Origin: Prevotella sp. | GTDB lineage: Bacteria; Bacteroidota; Bacteroidia; Bacteroidales; Bacteroidaceae | Length of the DNA stretch: 53,526 nucleotides | Direction: 5' to 3' | Assembly: GCA_017538195.1 (NCBI GenBank) | Contig: JAFYJH010000040.1 | Location: forward strand, 1-53,526 | In this document: piece after piece, positions 16,977-24,931 of the stretch | Position numbering within the stretch: the first letter of the stretch is position 1 | How the letters are laid out: each line of letters begins with the position of its first letter | The notes under the pieces: model-generated | Seen by the model: the letters and a program-made list of their open reading frames with translations, nothing else | What the model was told of the DNA's origin: nothing | Database searches by the model: none | Made by a program: the position numbers and the translations under genes

Positions 16977-18183
16977 ATGTGTTGTTGGTATTTCTAAGTA
17001 CGATTCTGAAAAACAAATATAATGCCAAACTTCCCATACTCACGGCATAGTTCTGGAAAAATGAGCCGACCATAAACAAGAAGATGCAGACCAGATAAAA
17101 CATCCAGAACCAGTGTCGCCGTCCGCCTTTTCGGTCGCGAAAAGCGGCATAAACGCCGATGAGCGCAAGCGGATTGAGCAGAAGAATCTGCAAATTGAGG
17201 CTGACGGTCGGGTGCTTCGAGAAAATCATCGCCGTCAAAACGAGGCCGCAGAGTCCGACAATCAGCATCAGCAGTGCGTCGAACCACCAGAAATTCTTGT
17301 GAAAATATCGCTCAAGGACAATGACGAGAAACACGAGCAAACCAATAAGATTAATCAAAGATGATGGATTGAAACGCGATTTTTTGACAGGATTTTTGAA
17401 CATCGGAACAATTACTTTCTGCTCTTTCACGAGCGGAATCGAGTCGCAGAAGGTCGCCGTTTCAAAGTCGTCTTTCAGATGGAAAGGCAGAAATTGCTGT
17501 TCGCCGATGGTTGTCAGGCGGTCGGCCTTCAATCCGAGCAACAAATCGTTGCCGAATTTCGTCCACGGATCTCTCCACGAACAACTTCGAACCAATTCCC
17601 GAAACGTCCAATGGCCTGCCTGCCGATGGTAGTTCACTTCCATCGACCCAAGAATCACATCGCGAGCCTTCGTCGTGCAGTTATTATAAAAGATGTTATA
17701 GCGATAGTTCCGATTTTCGGGCTTGTAATTTTCCTCGATGGTCTTGACGACGCGCAGTTTCTCCTCCGGCGGAAGGTTCAGTTCCTGCTCGATGACGCCG
17801 CGCCGCTCGTAGGCGTAAATCTGGCAGAACTCGTCGAAAGGCTGGATGCCCATCATATAGTCGGTCAGGCCGAAGATGAAGCGCACGACGAAATTCGACT
17901 GGCTCATATCGAAAATTCCGTAGTTCACGGCAACATCCACGCCCTGCTCGCGGTTCACGTAGCGAATCGCCGTGTGACCGTAGAGGCTGTACGATTCCTG
18001 TCCCGCCTGACACGTGAGCAGACTGATGCTGATGGTTGAATCGATGCGGGCGGCTTCCTCAGCCGTCAGTTTTGCGTCGTCGGAAGTTCGCGGAGAAGTT
18101 TGTGCAAAGGCATTTCCGCCGCCGCCCACGACGAGCAGCAGAAGCCAAAAATGAAGTCTTAAAATCGTTTCAAAAAGTTTCAC
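16927..18183 (-). CDS. lnb: Lipoprotein N-acyltransferase Lnb-like (DUF4105) membrane protein
   Basis: Proteins of this family complete lipoprotein N-acylation in Bacteroidetes, which lack Lnt (family knowledge; the assignment here rests on my reading of motifs). A signal or anchor segment (KLFETILRLHFWLLLLVVGGG) is followed by a periplasmic NlpC/P60-like domain. That domain has the His in YSLYGHTAIRY and the Cys in IFYNNCTTKARD. Five membrane spans follow, matching the family layout. I chose the GTG at 18183: the frame continues upstream only to a TTG and overlaps the promoter. A TATTTTTG box lies four bases before this GTG, so the mRNA may be almost leaderless. The last residues (CRIVKLSNSKIVK) come from a tandem repeat. 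Confidence 0.75.
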   Translation of the reverse strand: MKLFETILRLHFWLLLLVVGGGGNAFAQTSPRTSDDAKLTAEEAARIDSTISISLLTCQAGQESYSLYGHTAIRYVNREQGVDVAVNYGIFDMSQSNFVVRFIFGLTDYMMGIQPFDEFCQIYAYERRGVIEQELNLPPEEKLRVVKTIEENYKPENRNYRYNIFYNNCTTKARDVILGSMEVNYHRQAGHWTFRELVRSCSWRDPWTKFGNDLLLGLKADRLTTIGEQQFLPFHLKDDFETATFCDSIPLVKEQKVIVPMFKNPVKKSRFNPSSLINLIGLLVFLVIVLERYFHKNFWWFDALLMLIVGLCGLVLTAMIFSKHPTVSLNLQILLLNPLALIGVYAAFRDRKGGRRHWFWMFYLVCIFLFMVGSFFQNYAVSMGSLALYLFFRIVLRNTNNTSSSCRIVKLSNSKIVK

Positions 18184-18187
18184 GATG

Positions 18188-18195
18188 CAAAAATA
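18188..18195 (-). promoter_or_regulatory. -7 box abutting the lnb GTG start
   Basis: TATTTTTG on the minus strand, only four bases from the GTG at 18183-18181. If functional, transcription would begin at or very near the start codon. Confidence 0.5.
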
Positions 18196-18240
18196 ACTTA
18201 TAATTTTCGATTTTCGTGCGTTTATCTCGATTTTTTTCAA

Positions 18241-18248
18241 TAATTTTG
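18241..18248 (+). promoter_or_regulatory. -7 box of the barrel-lptC gene set
   Basis: TAATTTTG on the plus strand, 57 bases before the ATG at 18305, back to back with the lnb promoter. The -33 region is not a clear match. Confidence 0.55.
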
Positions 18249-18304
18249 CATCCTGTTAGCGAAATGTCAATCAATTTTGACACAAAAACGTGAATTTTGA
18301 CACT

Positions 18305-19609
18305 ATGTATAAGAAAAAAATGATAGTCGGCATCCTCGCGTTGGCTGCCGCAGCAAGCGTTTATGCGCAGAGTGGAACGAACTCGCCCTACAGCCAGTTT
18401 GGACTGGGTGTGATTTCCGAGCGGTCGGGCGGTGTCGGACGAGGAATGAACGGAGTCGGCATCGCCTACAAGGAACATAATCAGGTGAACGCGCTGAATC
18501 CGGCGTCGTATTCCGCGATTGACTCGCTGTCGTTCATTTTCGATGTGGGACTGTCGGGCCAACTGACGAATTTCGAGGAAAACGGCAAGCGGCTGAACGC
18601 GCGGAACGCCAATTTCGAGTATGTCGTGGCAGGTTTTCGCCTCGCGAAGCATCTCGGCGTGAGTTTCGGCGTGTTGCCTTACACGAATGTGGGCTACGAC
18701 TACAGCGTTTCCGAGAAAGTCAGCAGCACTTCCACGGAATATTACACGAGCACGTTCTCGGGCAAGGGCGGACTCCACGAAGCCTATCTCGGAATGGGCT
18801 GGGAGCCGTTCAAAGGCATCGCTTTCGGTGCCAATGTCGGCTACCTCTGGGGCGGCTACGACCGTGCGGTGCTGAATACCTACAGCGACAACTACGTGAA
18901 TACGCTTGCGAAGGTCTATACCGCCAATGTGAAAAACATCAAGTTCGATTTCGGTTTGCAACTGACGGCTCGACTGTCGAAAAAAGACCATCTGACGCTC
19001 GGCGCAACCTACGGACTCGGCCGTAAAATCGGCGGAAAACCGACGTGTCAGGTGATTTCCTACAATCCGCAGACGAGCGTTTCCGACACGATTTCCTACC
19101 CGAAAAACGGCGAATTGGACTTGGAAATTCCGACGAGCATCGGCGCAGGACTGATGTGGAGCCACAGCGGAAAGGTGAAAGTCGGGGTCGATTACTCAAT
19201 GCAGAAGTGGGGCAGCGTGAAGTTCCCAGAATATTCCGTCATCAATAACGTTCCCACGTATCAGTTGGCGGAAGGCATCTATCAAGACCGCCACAAAATC
19301 TCGCTCGGCGCGGAAATCTGCCCTGCCGAAAGCAGCCGAAAGTTCCTCAATCGGATTCGCTATCGCGCAGGCGTTGCCTACGCTACACCTTATTTAAAAA
19401 TAAACGGGAACGACGGACCGAAGGAACTCAGCGCGAGCCTCGGCTTCGGAATCCCGATTTTCGACGGCTGGAATAACCGCTCGATTCTCAATATCAGTGC
19501 GCAGTACGTGCGGCAGGATTGCAAGATGTTCATCAAGGAAAATACGTTCCGCATCAACATCGGCCTGACGTTCAACGAGCGTTGGTTCGACAAGTGGAAA
19601 GTGGAGTAG
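18305..19609 (+). CDS. Outer membrane beta-barrel protein
   Basis: Exported 434-residue protein with a clear signal peptide (YKKKMIVGILALAAAASVYA-Q). The mature part is rich in aromatic and glycine residues in alternating strands (GVGRGMNGVGIAYKEHNQVN, ALNPASYSAIDSLSF, NVGYLWGGYDRAV, LTLGATYGLGRKIGG) and ends in a strand with a terminal aromatic region (FRINIGLTFNERWF). NPASY is typical of the FadL/PorV-like barrels of Bacteroidetes. The ATG at 18305 was preferred over an in-frame ATG at 18290 because it opens directly into the signal peptide. lptC follows after nine bases. The ligand or partner is unknown; a role in OM assembly or lipid handling is inferred from context. Confidence 0.8.
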   Translation: MYKKKMIVGILALAAAASVYAQSGTNSPYSQFGLGVISERSGGVGRGMNGVGIAYKEHNQVNALNPASYSAIDSLSFIFDVGLSGQLTNFEENGKRLNARNANFEYVVAGFRLAKHLGVSFGVLPYTNVGYDYSVSEKVSSTSTEYYTSTFSGKGGLHEAYLGMGWEPFKGIAFGANVGYLWGGYDRAVLNTYSDNYVNTLAKVYTANVKNIKFDFGLQLTARLSKKDHLTLGATYGLGRKIGGKPTCQVISYNPQTSVSDTISYPKNGELDLEIPTSIGAGLMWSHSGKVKVGVDYSMQKWGSVKFPEYSVINNVPTYQLAEGIYQDRHKISLGAEICPAESSRKFLNRIRYRAGVAYATPYLKINGNDGPKELSASLGFGIPIFDGWNNRSILNISAQYVRQDCKMFIKENTFRINIGLTFNERWFDKWKVE

Positions 19610-19618
19610 GGAAAGGCG

Positions 19619-20254
19619 ATGAAAGCTCAACGAACACTCCTGTTATTCGCGATTCTGGCGCTGCTTGCGGCCTGTCAGGAGCAGCACGAGCACATTGCAC
19701 CGGCGGTGAATCCGCGCGACTCGCTTCCGATGATGACGAGTTACGGCGTGAACGCGCTGATTTCCGACTCTGGCGTCATCAAATATCGCATCGTCAGCGA
19801 GCAGTGGGACTACAATCCGAATGTCGATCCCTCGCGTTCCATCTTTGAAAAAGGACTTTTCCTGACCCAGTTCGACGAAAAATTCCACGTGCAGGGCTAC
19901 ATCCAGTGCGACACCGCCTACAACTACGACAAAATGCGGCTTTGGGAACTGCGCGGACGGGTCAGAATCCTCACGAAAGACGGCCTGCGCTTCACGAGCG
20001 AACAACTTTTCTGGGACGAGGCGAAGCACGAATTCTACTCGCACGTTTTCTCGAAACTCGTCACGCCGGAGCGAACTCTGCAAGGCACGTATTTCCGCAG
20101 CGACGACCGAATGACGCACTACTACGTGTCGAACTCGAAAGGCTCGTTTGAAAAGAGCGATTTCGACGGTTCCAACGACGAAAAGCCCGGCGGAAACGAC
20201 AACGATCAGCCATTCCGCGATATGTCGCAACCGCAACGGAAATCGACCCGATGA
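19619..20254 (+). CDS. lptC: LPS export protein LptC (lipoprotein form)
   Basis: LptC bridges the LptB2FG transporter and LptA in moving LPS across the periplasm. The 211-residue product has a lipoprotein signal (RTLLLFAILALLAAC) with the acylated Cys near residue 19. LptC-like beta-jellyroll strands follow: MTSYGVNALISDSGVIKYRI, EQWDYNPNVD, LRGRVRILTKDGLRFTSEQLFW and KLVTPERTLQGTYFRSDDRM. The low-complexity acidic/Asn tail (about residues 180-211) is not part of the domain. It lies between an outer membrane barrel gene and a CNNM/CBS protein, an arrangement known in other Bacteroidales. Confidence 0.88.
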   Translation: MKAQRTLLLFAILALLAACQEQHEHIAPAVNPRDSLPMMTSYGVNALISDSGVIKYRIVSEQWDYNPNVDPSRSIFEKGLFLTQFDEKFHVQGYIQCDTAYNYDKMRLWELRGRVRILTKDGLRFTSEQLFWDEAKHEFYSHVFSKLVTPERTLQGTYFRSDDRMTHYYVSNSKGSFEKSDFDGSNDEKPGGNDNDQPFRDMSQPQRKSTR

Positions 20255-20273
20255 AACAACAAAAATTCTGAAT

Positions 20274-21551
20274 ATGGAAGGACAAATAGACATACCGTTA
20301 TTGATTGGAATCCTTGTGGCAATGGTGTTTTCCGCCTTTTTCTCAGGAATGGAAATCGCCTTCGTGTCGAGCAACCGCCTCTTGGCCGAAATCGACACGG
20401 GAAAAAGCAGCCTTACACAGCGCATCCTCTCGCGCTTCCACGCCCATCCCAACGGTTTCGTCAGCACAATGCTCGTCGGCAACAACATCGCGCTCGTCGT
20501 CTATGGAATCCTGTTCGCCAGTTTCTTCGACAGGACGCTCTTCGCCTCGCTCGACGATGCCACGCGAGTGACGCTCGACACGATTCTCTCGACCTTCGTC
20601 GTGCTTTTCACGGGCGAATTTCTGCCGAAAACGCTCTTCAAAAGCAATCCCAACCGACTGCTGAACTTCTTCGCCGTGCCCGCCTATCTGTGCTACGTTT
20701 TGCTGTGGCCCGTCAGCAAGTTCTCCACGTTTTTGTCGAAGATTTTCCTCAGAATTTTCGGGATTCGGATGAACAAGGAGGTCGAGGAAGGCGAATTTTC
20801 GCGAGTCGATCTCGACTATCTGGTTCATTCCAGCATCGACAGCGCAAAGAACGACGACGACATCGACGACGAGGTAAAAATCTTCCAAAATGCCCTCGAC
20901 TTCGGCGAAACGCGCGTTCGCGACTGTATGATTCCGCGCACGGAAGTCGTCGCCGTCGGAAACGACTGCACTGCCGACGAACTGCGCCAGAAATTCATCG
21001 AGAGCGGCCACTCGAAAATCCTCGTCTATGACGACGACATCGACCATATCAAGGGCTATGTCCACTCGTCGGAAATGTTCCGAAACCCTGCTGACTGGCG
21101 CAAATCGATCATCGACATTCCCTTTGTTCCCGAAACGATGATGGCGCAGAAACTGATGCAGATTTTCCTCGCGCAGAAGAAGTCGCTGGCGGTTGTCGTC
21201 GATGAGTTCGGCGGCACGAGCGGCATCGTTTCGCTTGAGGACATCGTCGAGGAAATTTTCGGCGACATCGAGGACGAGCACGACAACTCGAACTACGTCG
21301 CCAAGCGGCTCGAAAGCGGCGAATACATCCTCTCGGCACGACTCGAAATCGACAAGGTCAATGAACTTTTCGACCTCGACCTGCCCGAAAGCGACGACTA
21401 TATGACCGTGTCGGGACTGATTCTGCACGAATACCAAAGTTTCCCGAAACTCAACGAGGAAGTGAAAATCGGAAAATTCAAGTTTAAAATCATCAAGAAT
21501 ACAATGACGAAAATCGAACTGGTGAAGCTGAAAATCGAAGATGAAGGCTGA
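20274..21551 (+). CDS. CNNM/CBS-domain membrane protein (CorC/HlyC-like hemolysin family)
   Basis: Membrane protein of 425 residues. The N-terminal CNNM (DUF21) domain has about four hydrophobic spans and the signature FFSGMEIAFVSSNRL and VGNNIALVVYG. Two CBS domains follow (MIPRTEVVAV, GHSKILVYDDDIDHIKGYVH; then AVVVDEFGGTSGIVSLEDIVEEIFGDIEDEHD). A C-terminal transporter-associated CorC_HlyC domain begins near YILSARLEIDKVNELF. Relatives are linked to Mg2+/Co2+ efflux; in gliding Bacteroidetes GldE is a homologue. The ATG at 20274 lies 19 bases after lptC. The frame is open further upstream within lptC, but that part is not family-like. Confidence 0.88.
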   Translation: MEGQIDIPLLIGILVAMVFSAFFSGMEIAFVSSNRLLAEIDTGKSSLTQRILSRFHAHPNGFVSTMLVGNNIALVVYGILFASFFDRTLFASLDDATRVTLDTILSTFVVLFTGEFLPKTLFKSNPNRLLNFFAVPAYLCYVLLWPVSKFSTFLSKIFLRIFGIRMNKEVEEGEFSRVDLDYLVHSSIDSAKNDDDIDDEVKIFQNALDFGETRVRDCMIPRTEVVAVGNDCTADELRQKFIESGHSKILVYDDDIDHIKGYVHSSEMFRNPADWRKSIIDIPFVPETMMAQKLMQIFLAQKKSLAVVVDEFGGTSGIVSLEDIVEEIFGDIEDEHDNSNYVAKRLESGEYILSARLEIDKVNELFDLDLPESDDYMTVSGLILHEYQSFPKLNEEVKIGKFKFKIIKNTMTKIELVKLKIEDEG

Positions 21552-21642
21552 AAAAACGGTCGCTGAACACGGAAAAATGCCGAAAAACGGCACGAAAAAC
21601 CAAAAATTATCCGAAAAATTCCGTCAGTTCATAATTTTTTCG

Positions 21643-21650
21643 TAATTTTG
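21643..21650 (+). promoter_or_regulatory. -7 box of the PpiD-like gene
   Basis: TAATTTTG, 53 bases before the chosen ATG at 21704. It also argues against an in-frame start at 21650, which would lie inside the box. The -33 element is weak. Confidence 0.6.
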
Positions 21651-21703
21651 TGCGCTTTTTGCAGACAATAATTAAAAAATCAATAAAAAACAAAGTAAAA
21701 AAA

Positions 21704-23845
21704 ATGGCAGCAATTGGAAAAATCAGAAGTTGGGGTCCGGTGCTCGTAGGCGCGATTGCACTGGCACTCTTTGCATTCATTGCCGAAGAAGCGGTTCGCT
21801 CTTGCGAAACCACACGTAACGACCAGCGTCAGCAAGTTGGTCAAGTTTTGGGAGAAAAAGTCAGCGTGCAGGACTTCCAGAAACTCATCGACGAGTATCA
21901 GGAAGTCATCAAGATGCAGCAGGGACAAGACAACCTCAACGAGCAGCAGCTCAATCAGGTGAAGGACGCCGTCTGGCAGTCGTACATCCAGACCCGTTTG
22001 GTCGAAAACGAGGCCAAGAAACTCGGTCTGACCGTCACCGACGAGGAAGTGCAGAACATTTTGAAGGAGGGCACGAACCAGATGCTTCTCAGCACGCCGT
22101 TTGTCAATCAGCAGACGGGTCGCTTCGATGCCAACGCCCTGCAAAAGTTCCTCGCTGAGTACAAGACGCAGCAGGCCACGAATCCGCAGTTGGCTCAGCA
22201 GTATCAGTCCATCTATCGCTACTGGACTTTCATCGAAAAGACCTTGCGCCAGCAGGTTCTTCAGCAGAAATACCAGAGCCTTTTCGCCAACTGTCTGCTG
22301 TCGAATCCCGTCGAGGCTAAGATGGCTTTCGCAGGCGAGAGCGAGGAGAGCCACGTCGAGTTGGCCGTGTTCCCGTATAGCAGCATCGAAGACAGCAAAA
22401 TCGAGGTCAGCGAGAGCGACCTGAAAGCGAAATACAACGAACTGAAGGCTCGTTTCCAGCAGCCTGTCGAGACGCGCGACGTGAAGTTTGTCGATGTCGA
22501 AGTGGCAGCGTCGGCCGCCGACCGCGCCGAAATTCAGAAGCTTTTCGCCGACTACAAGACGCAACTCACCGAAGCCTCCGACCCGACGGAAGTCGTTCGC
22601 AAGAGCACTTCGCTGATGCCGTATCTCGGTCTGCCCGTCGCTTCGTCGGCGTTCCCCACGGACATCGCCCAGAAACTCGATTCGATGGCTGTCGGCGGCG
22701 TCTATGGCCCGATGGAAAGCAAGTCCGACAACACGCTCAACCTCATCAAACTCGTCGCCAAGACGCAGTTGCCCGACTCGGTGGAATATCGCCGTATTCA
22801 AGTCGGTGGAACCTCGATTGAGGACGCTCACAAGCGTGCCGACTCGATCTACAACGCCCTGAAAGCAGGTGCCGATTTCGATGCTTTGGCAAAGAAATAC
22901 GGTCAGACGGGCGAAAAAATGTGGCTCACGACGCGCGAGTATCAGCTTGCTCCGACGATGGATGCCGACACGAAGAACTTCCTGAACCAACTGAACACGA
23001 TGGCTGCCAACGAACTTCGCAACATCGAACTTTCGCAGGGCAATATGGTTGTTCAGGTCGTGAACCGCAAGAATTTCATCACGAAATACACCGCAGCCGT
23101 CGTCAAAAAGACCATCGACTTCTCGAAAGACACTTATTCGACGGCTTACAACAAGTTCAGTTCCTTCGTCAGCGCCAACCAGAAGGGCGAAGACCTCGTG
23201 AAGAATGCCGAGAAGAACGGCTATCAGGTGCAGACGCGCAACGACATCACGACCGCCGAGCACTATCTGGCAAATATTCGCGGTACGCGCGACGCGCTGA
23301 AGTGGCTGTTTGAGGCGAAGGAAGGCGAAATTTCGCCGATGTACGAGTGTGGCGACAACAACCATCTGCTCGTGGTCGTCCTCGACAAGATTCACAAGGT
23401 TGGCAACCGTGCGCTCGAAGATCCGCAGGTCAAGGAATACGTGAAATCGGAAGTGATTCGCGACAAGAAGGCCGCCCAACTGTTGGAGAAGGCGCAGGGC
23501 ATCAAGTCGATTGCCGACGCCAAGGCCAAGGGTGCCGTTGTCGATTCCGTGGGGCAGATCACCTTTGGTGCTCCCGTGTTCATCGCGTCGAGTGGTGCCA
23601 GCGAGCCTGCTCTGAGCGGTGCTGTCGCAGGAACGGCGAAGGGCGCGTTCTCGAAGGCTCCCGTGAAGGGCAATGCCGGCGTCTATCTTTTCCAAGTGAC
23701 CGACCGCCACAGCCACTCCGAGGCTTTCAACGCCAAGGAAGAGGAAATGAAACTCCGTCAGCGCGTGATGCAGTACGCAGGCGGATTTATGGGCGAGCTT
23801 TACCAGAAGGCCAAGGTTTCCGACAACCGCTATCTGTTCTTCTAA
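21704..23845 (+). CDS. PpiD/SurA-like periplasmic peptidyl-prolyl isomerase chaperone
   Basis: Inner-membrane-anchored folding factor of 713 residues. One N-terminal membrane span (GPVLVGAIALALFAFIAEEA) precedes a long periplasmic part. A SurA_N/PpiD-like helical domain lies at about residues 40-190 (VLGEKVSVQDFQKLIDEYQE, LTVTDEEVQNIL, QTGRFDANALQKFLAEYK). A parvulin-type region lies around residues 360-460 (SIEDAHKRADSIYNALKAGADFD, DALAKKYGQTGEKMWLTTRE). The C-terminal region is of the same chaperone type. The start MAAIGKIRSWGPVLVG fits PpiD relatives. A strong terminator follows 20 bases after the stop. Likely role: folding of outer membrane and secreted proteins at the Sec exit. Confidence 0.87.
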   Translation: MAAIGKIRSWGPVLVGAIALALFAFIAEEAVRSCETTRNDQRQQVGQVLGEKVSVQDFQKLIDEYQEVIKMQQGQDNLNEQQLNQVKDAVWQSYIQTRLVENEAKKLGLTVTDEEVQNILKEGTNQMLLSTPFVNQQTGRFDANALQKFLAEYKTQQATNPQLAQQYQSIYRYWTFIEKTLRQQVLQQKYQSLFANCLLSNPVEAKMAFAGESEESHVELAVFPYSSIEDSKIEVSESDLKAKYNELKARFQQPVETRDVKFVDVEVAASAADRAEIQKLFADYKTQLTEASDPTEVVRKSTSLMPYLGLPVASSAFPTDIAQKLDSMAVGGVYGPMESKSDNTLNLIKLVAKTQLPDSVEYRRIQVGGTSIEDAHKRADSIYNALKAGADFDALAKKYGQTGEKMWLTTREYQLAPTMDADTKNFLNQLNTMAANELRNIELSQGNMVVQVVNRKNFITKYTAAVVKKTIDFSKDTYSTAYNKFSSFVSANQKGEDLVKNAEKNGYQVQTRNDITTAEHYLANIRGTRDALKWLFEAKEGEISPMYECGDNNHLLVVVLDKIHKVGNRALEDPQVKEYVKSEVIRDKKAAQLLEKAQGIKSIADAKAKGAVVDSVGQITFGAPVFIASSGASEPALSGAVAGTAKGAFSKAPVKGNAGVYLFQVTDRHSHSEAFNAKEEEMKLRQRVMQYAGGFMGELYQKAKVSDNRYLFF

Positions 23846-23865
23846 GAAGAAATTAGGATATACGA

Positions 23866-23901
23866 AAAAGTCCGATGCAATCGCATCGGACTTTTCTTTT
23901 T
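23866..23901 (+). terminator. Rho-independent terminator after the PpiD-like gene
   Basis: Perfect 13-bp stem AAAAGTCCGATGC (23866-23878), loop AATC, GCATCGGACTTTT (23883-23895), then CTTTTT. Confidence 0.9.
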
Positions 23902-23922
23902 GACTTTATTTCGGAAAAACTA

Positions 23923-23985
23923 AATTGTCAATTATCAATTGTCAACCAACGGTCACTGACCAAAGGGAAGTAATTGTCAATTATT
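23923..23985. repeat. Dispersed repeat, copy 2
   Basis: AATTGTCAATTATC units, the core CCAACGGTCACTGACC from 23946, AAAGGGAAGTAATTGTC. Nearly identical to the copy near 11901 and inverted relative to the one near 33086. It lies at the convergent ends of the PpiD-like gene and the acidic protein gene. Confidence 0.8.
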
Positions 23986-24790
23986 AAAATTCTTCATCGT
24001 CTGCGACTTCCGCAGCATCGAGGCTCAAGTCTTCGGGATTCTCCTCGAAGGTTGTGCGATAGCTTTCCTCCGTGAGCATATCCTCGTCGAAATCGTCGTC
24101 CTCGTCCTCATCCTCGTCGAACTCGTCTTCCTTGTCCAACAATTCGTCGTCCTCTTCGCCGTCGAGTTCCTCCTCTTCCTCAAACTTCATACGCGGCTTC
24201 TCGATGAGCGGTTTTACCTTCGCAAAAATCGCCTCGACCCACAGTCCTTTCGGAATTTCAAGCACCTCAAAACCGTCGGCAACCTTTTTCTCGTAGAGTC
24301 CGCCTTTCTTGTGCAGACGGTCGGCAGGCAGCGTCGTCGTCGAGATATCGAAACCGCTCTCGATGATGTCGCGGATGCTCTGCGAAAGCGACTCCCAACC
24401 GCCTCCGAAATTGCGGTCGATGACCTCGATGAGTTTCGCCGCCGAAATGTGGCGGATATTCTCGTAGGTCAGGTCGGTCACGCGCAAAATCGGGCGTTTT
24501 TTCATCGCAAACTTCTTTTTCGTGCTCTCGTCCACCTTCACCGCGCTGACCTTGAAGCCGCGAGCCTGATATTTCTTGATGACTTCGGGCTTATCGACGA
24601 CCACTTCCTCCATATCGAAAGCCGTTTTGACAATATCGACATAGCGGCGCATACTGTCGCGCAGTTCAACATCTTTATAGCCGGATTCGAGCATTCTGAA
24701 AATATCGTTTTCCTGCAAATCCCAGACGGTGCTCTTCGTGAGCAACTTGATGGACAATGACTTTTTACCTTGTTTTTTCATATTTTTCAT
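23984..24790 (-). CDS. Conserved-type hypothetical protein with acidic C-terminal tail
   Basis: Unrecognised protein of about 268 residues. The start could be ATG 24790 (MKNMKKQ) or ATG 24781 (MKKQ). Both lie downstream of a textbook promoter at 24811-24842, which rules out an open frame beginning further upstream. The N-terminal two thirds look folded and basic (SIKLLTKSTVWDLQENDIFRML, YKDVELRDSMRRYVDIVKTAF, ILRVTDLTYENIRHISAAKLIEV). The last 65 residues are a poly-Asp/Glu tail, disordered and likely to bind basic partners. There is no signal peptide or span, so it is cytoplasmic. It is divergent from rarA, with promoters only some 40 bases apart; a DNA-related role is possible but unproven. 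Confidence 0.75.
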   Translation of the reverse strand: MKNMKKQGKKSLSIKLLTKSTVWDLQENDIFRMLESGYKDVELRDSMRRYVDIVKTAFDMEEVVVDKPEVIKKYQARGFKVSAVKVDESTKKKFAMKKRPILRVTDLTYENIRHISAAKLIEVIDRNFGGGWESLSQSIRDIIESGFDISTTTLPADRLHKKGGLYEKKVADGFEVLEIPKGLWVEAIFAKVKPLIEKPRMKFEEEEELDGEEDDELLDKEDEFDEDEDEDDDFDEDMLTEESYRTTFEENPEDLSLDAAEVADDEEF

Positions 24791-24810
24791 TTCTGTTCTG
24801 AATGTGGGTG

Positions 24811-24842
24811 CAAAAATATATACTTTACGCTGAATGAGCAAA
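24811..24842 (-). promoter_or_regulatory. Promoter of the acidic-tail protein gene
   Basis: On the minus strand TTTG (24842-24839), 20 bases, TATTTTTG (24818-24811): a complete Bacteroidetes promoter with about 20 bases of leader. The -33 box lies within 45 bases of the divergent rarA -7 box. Confidence 0.8.
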
Positions 24843-24881
24843 CTTTTTTCCGCTTTTTTTCTGAAAATCGCGAACTTTTTG

Positions 24882-24889
24882 TACCTTTG
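24882..24889 (+). promoter_or_regulatory. -7 box of rarA
   Basis: TACCTTTG, 43 bases before the rarA ATG at 24932. Confidence 0.6.
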
Positions 24890-24931
24890 TCGTCACATTC
24901 ATAATATAATAAGGTGTAAGGACTCGAAAAG

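Noticed and set aside
21680..23716. Long open frame antisense to the PpiD-like gene
   Set aside because: Leu/Val/His/Arg-rich mirror of a real gene; no promoter or motif.
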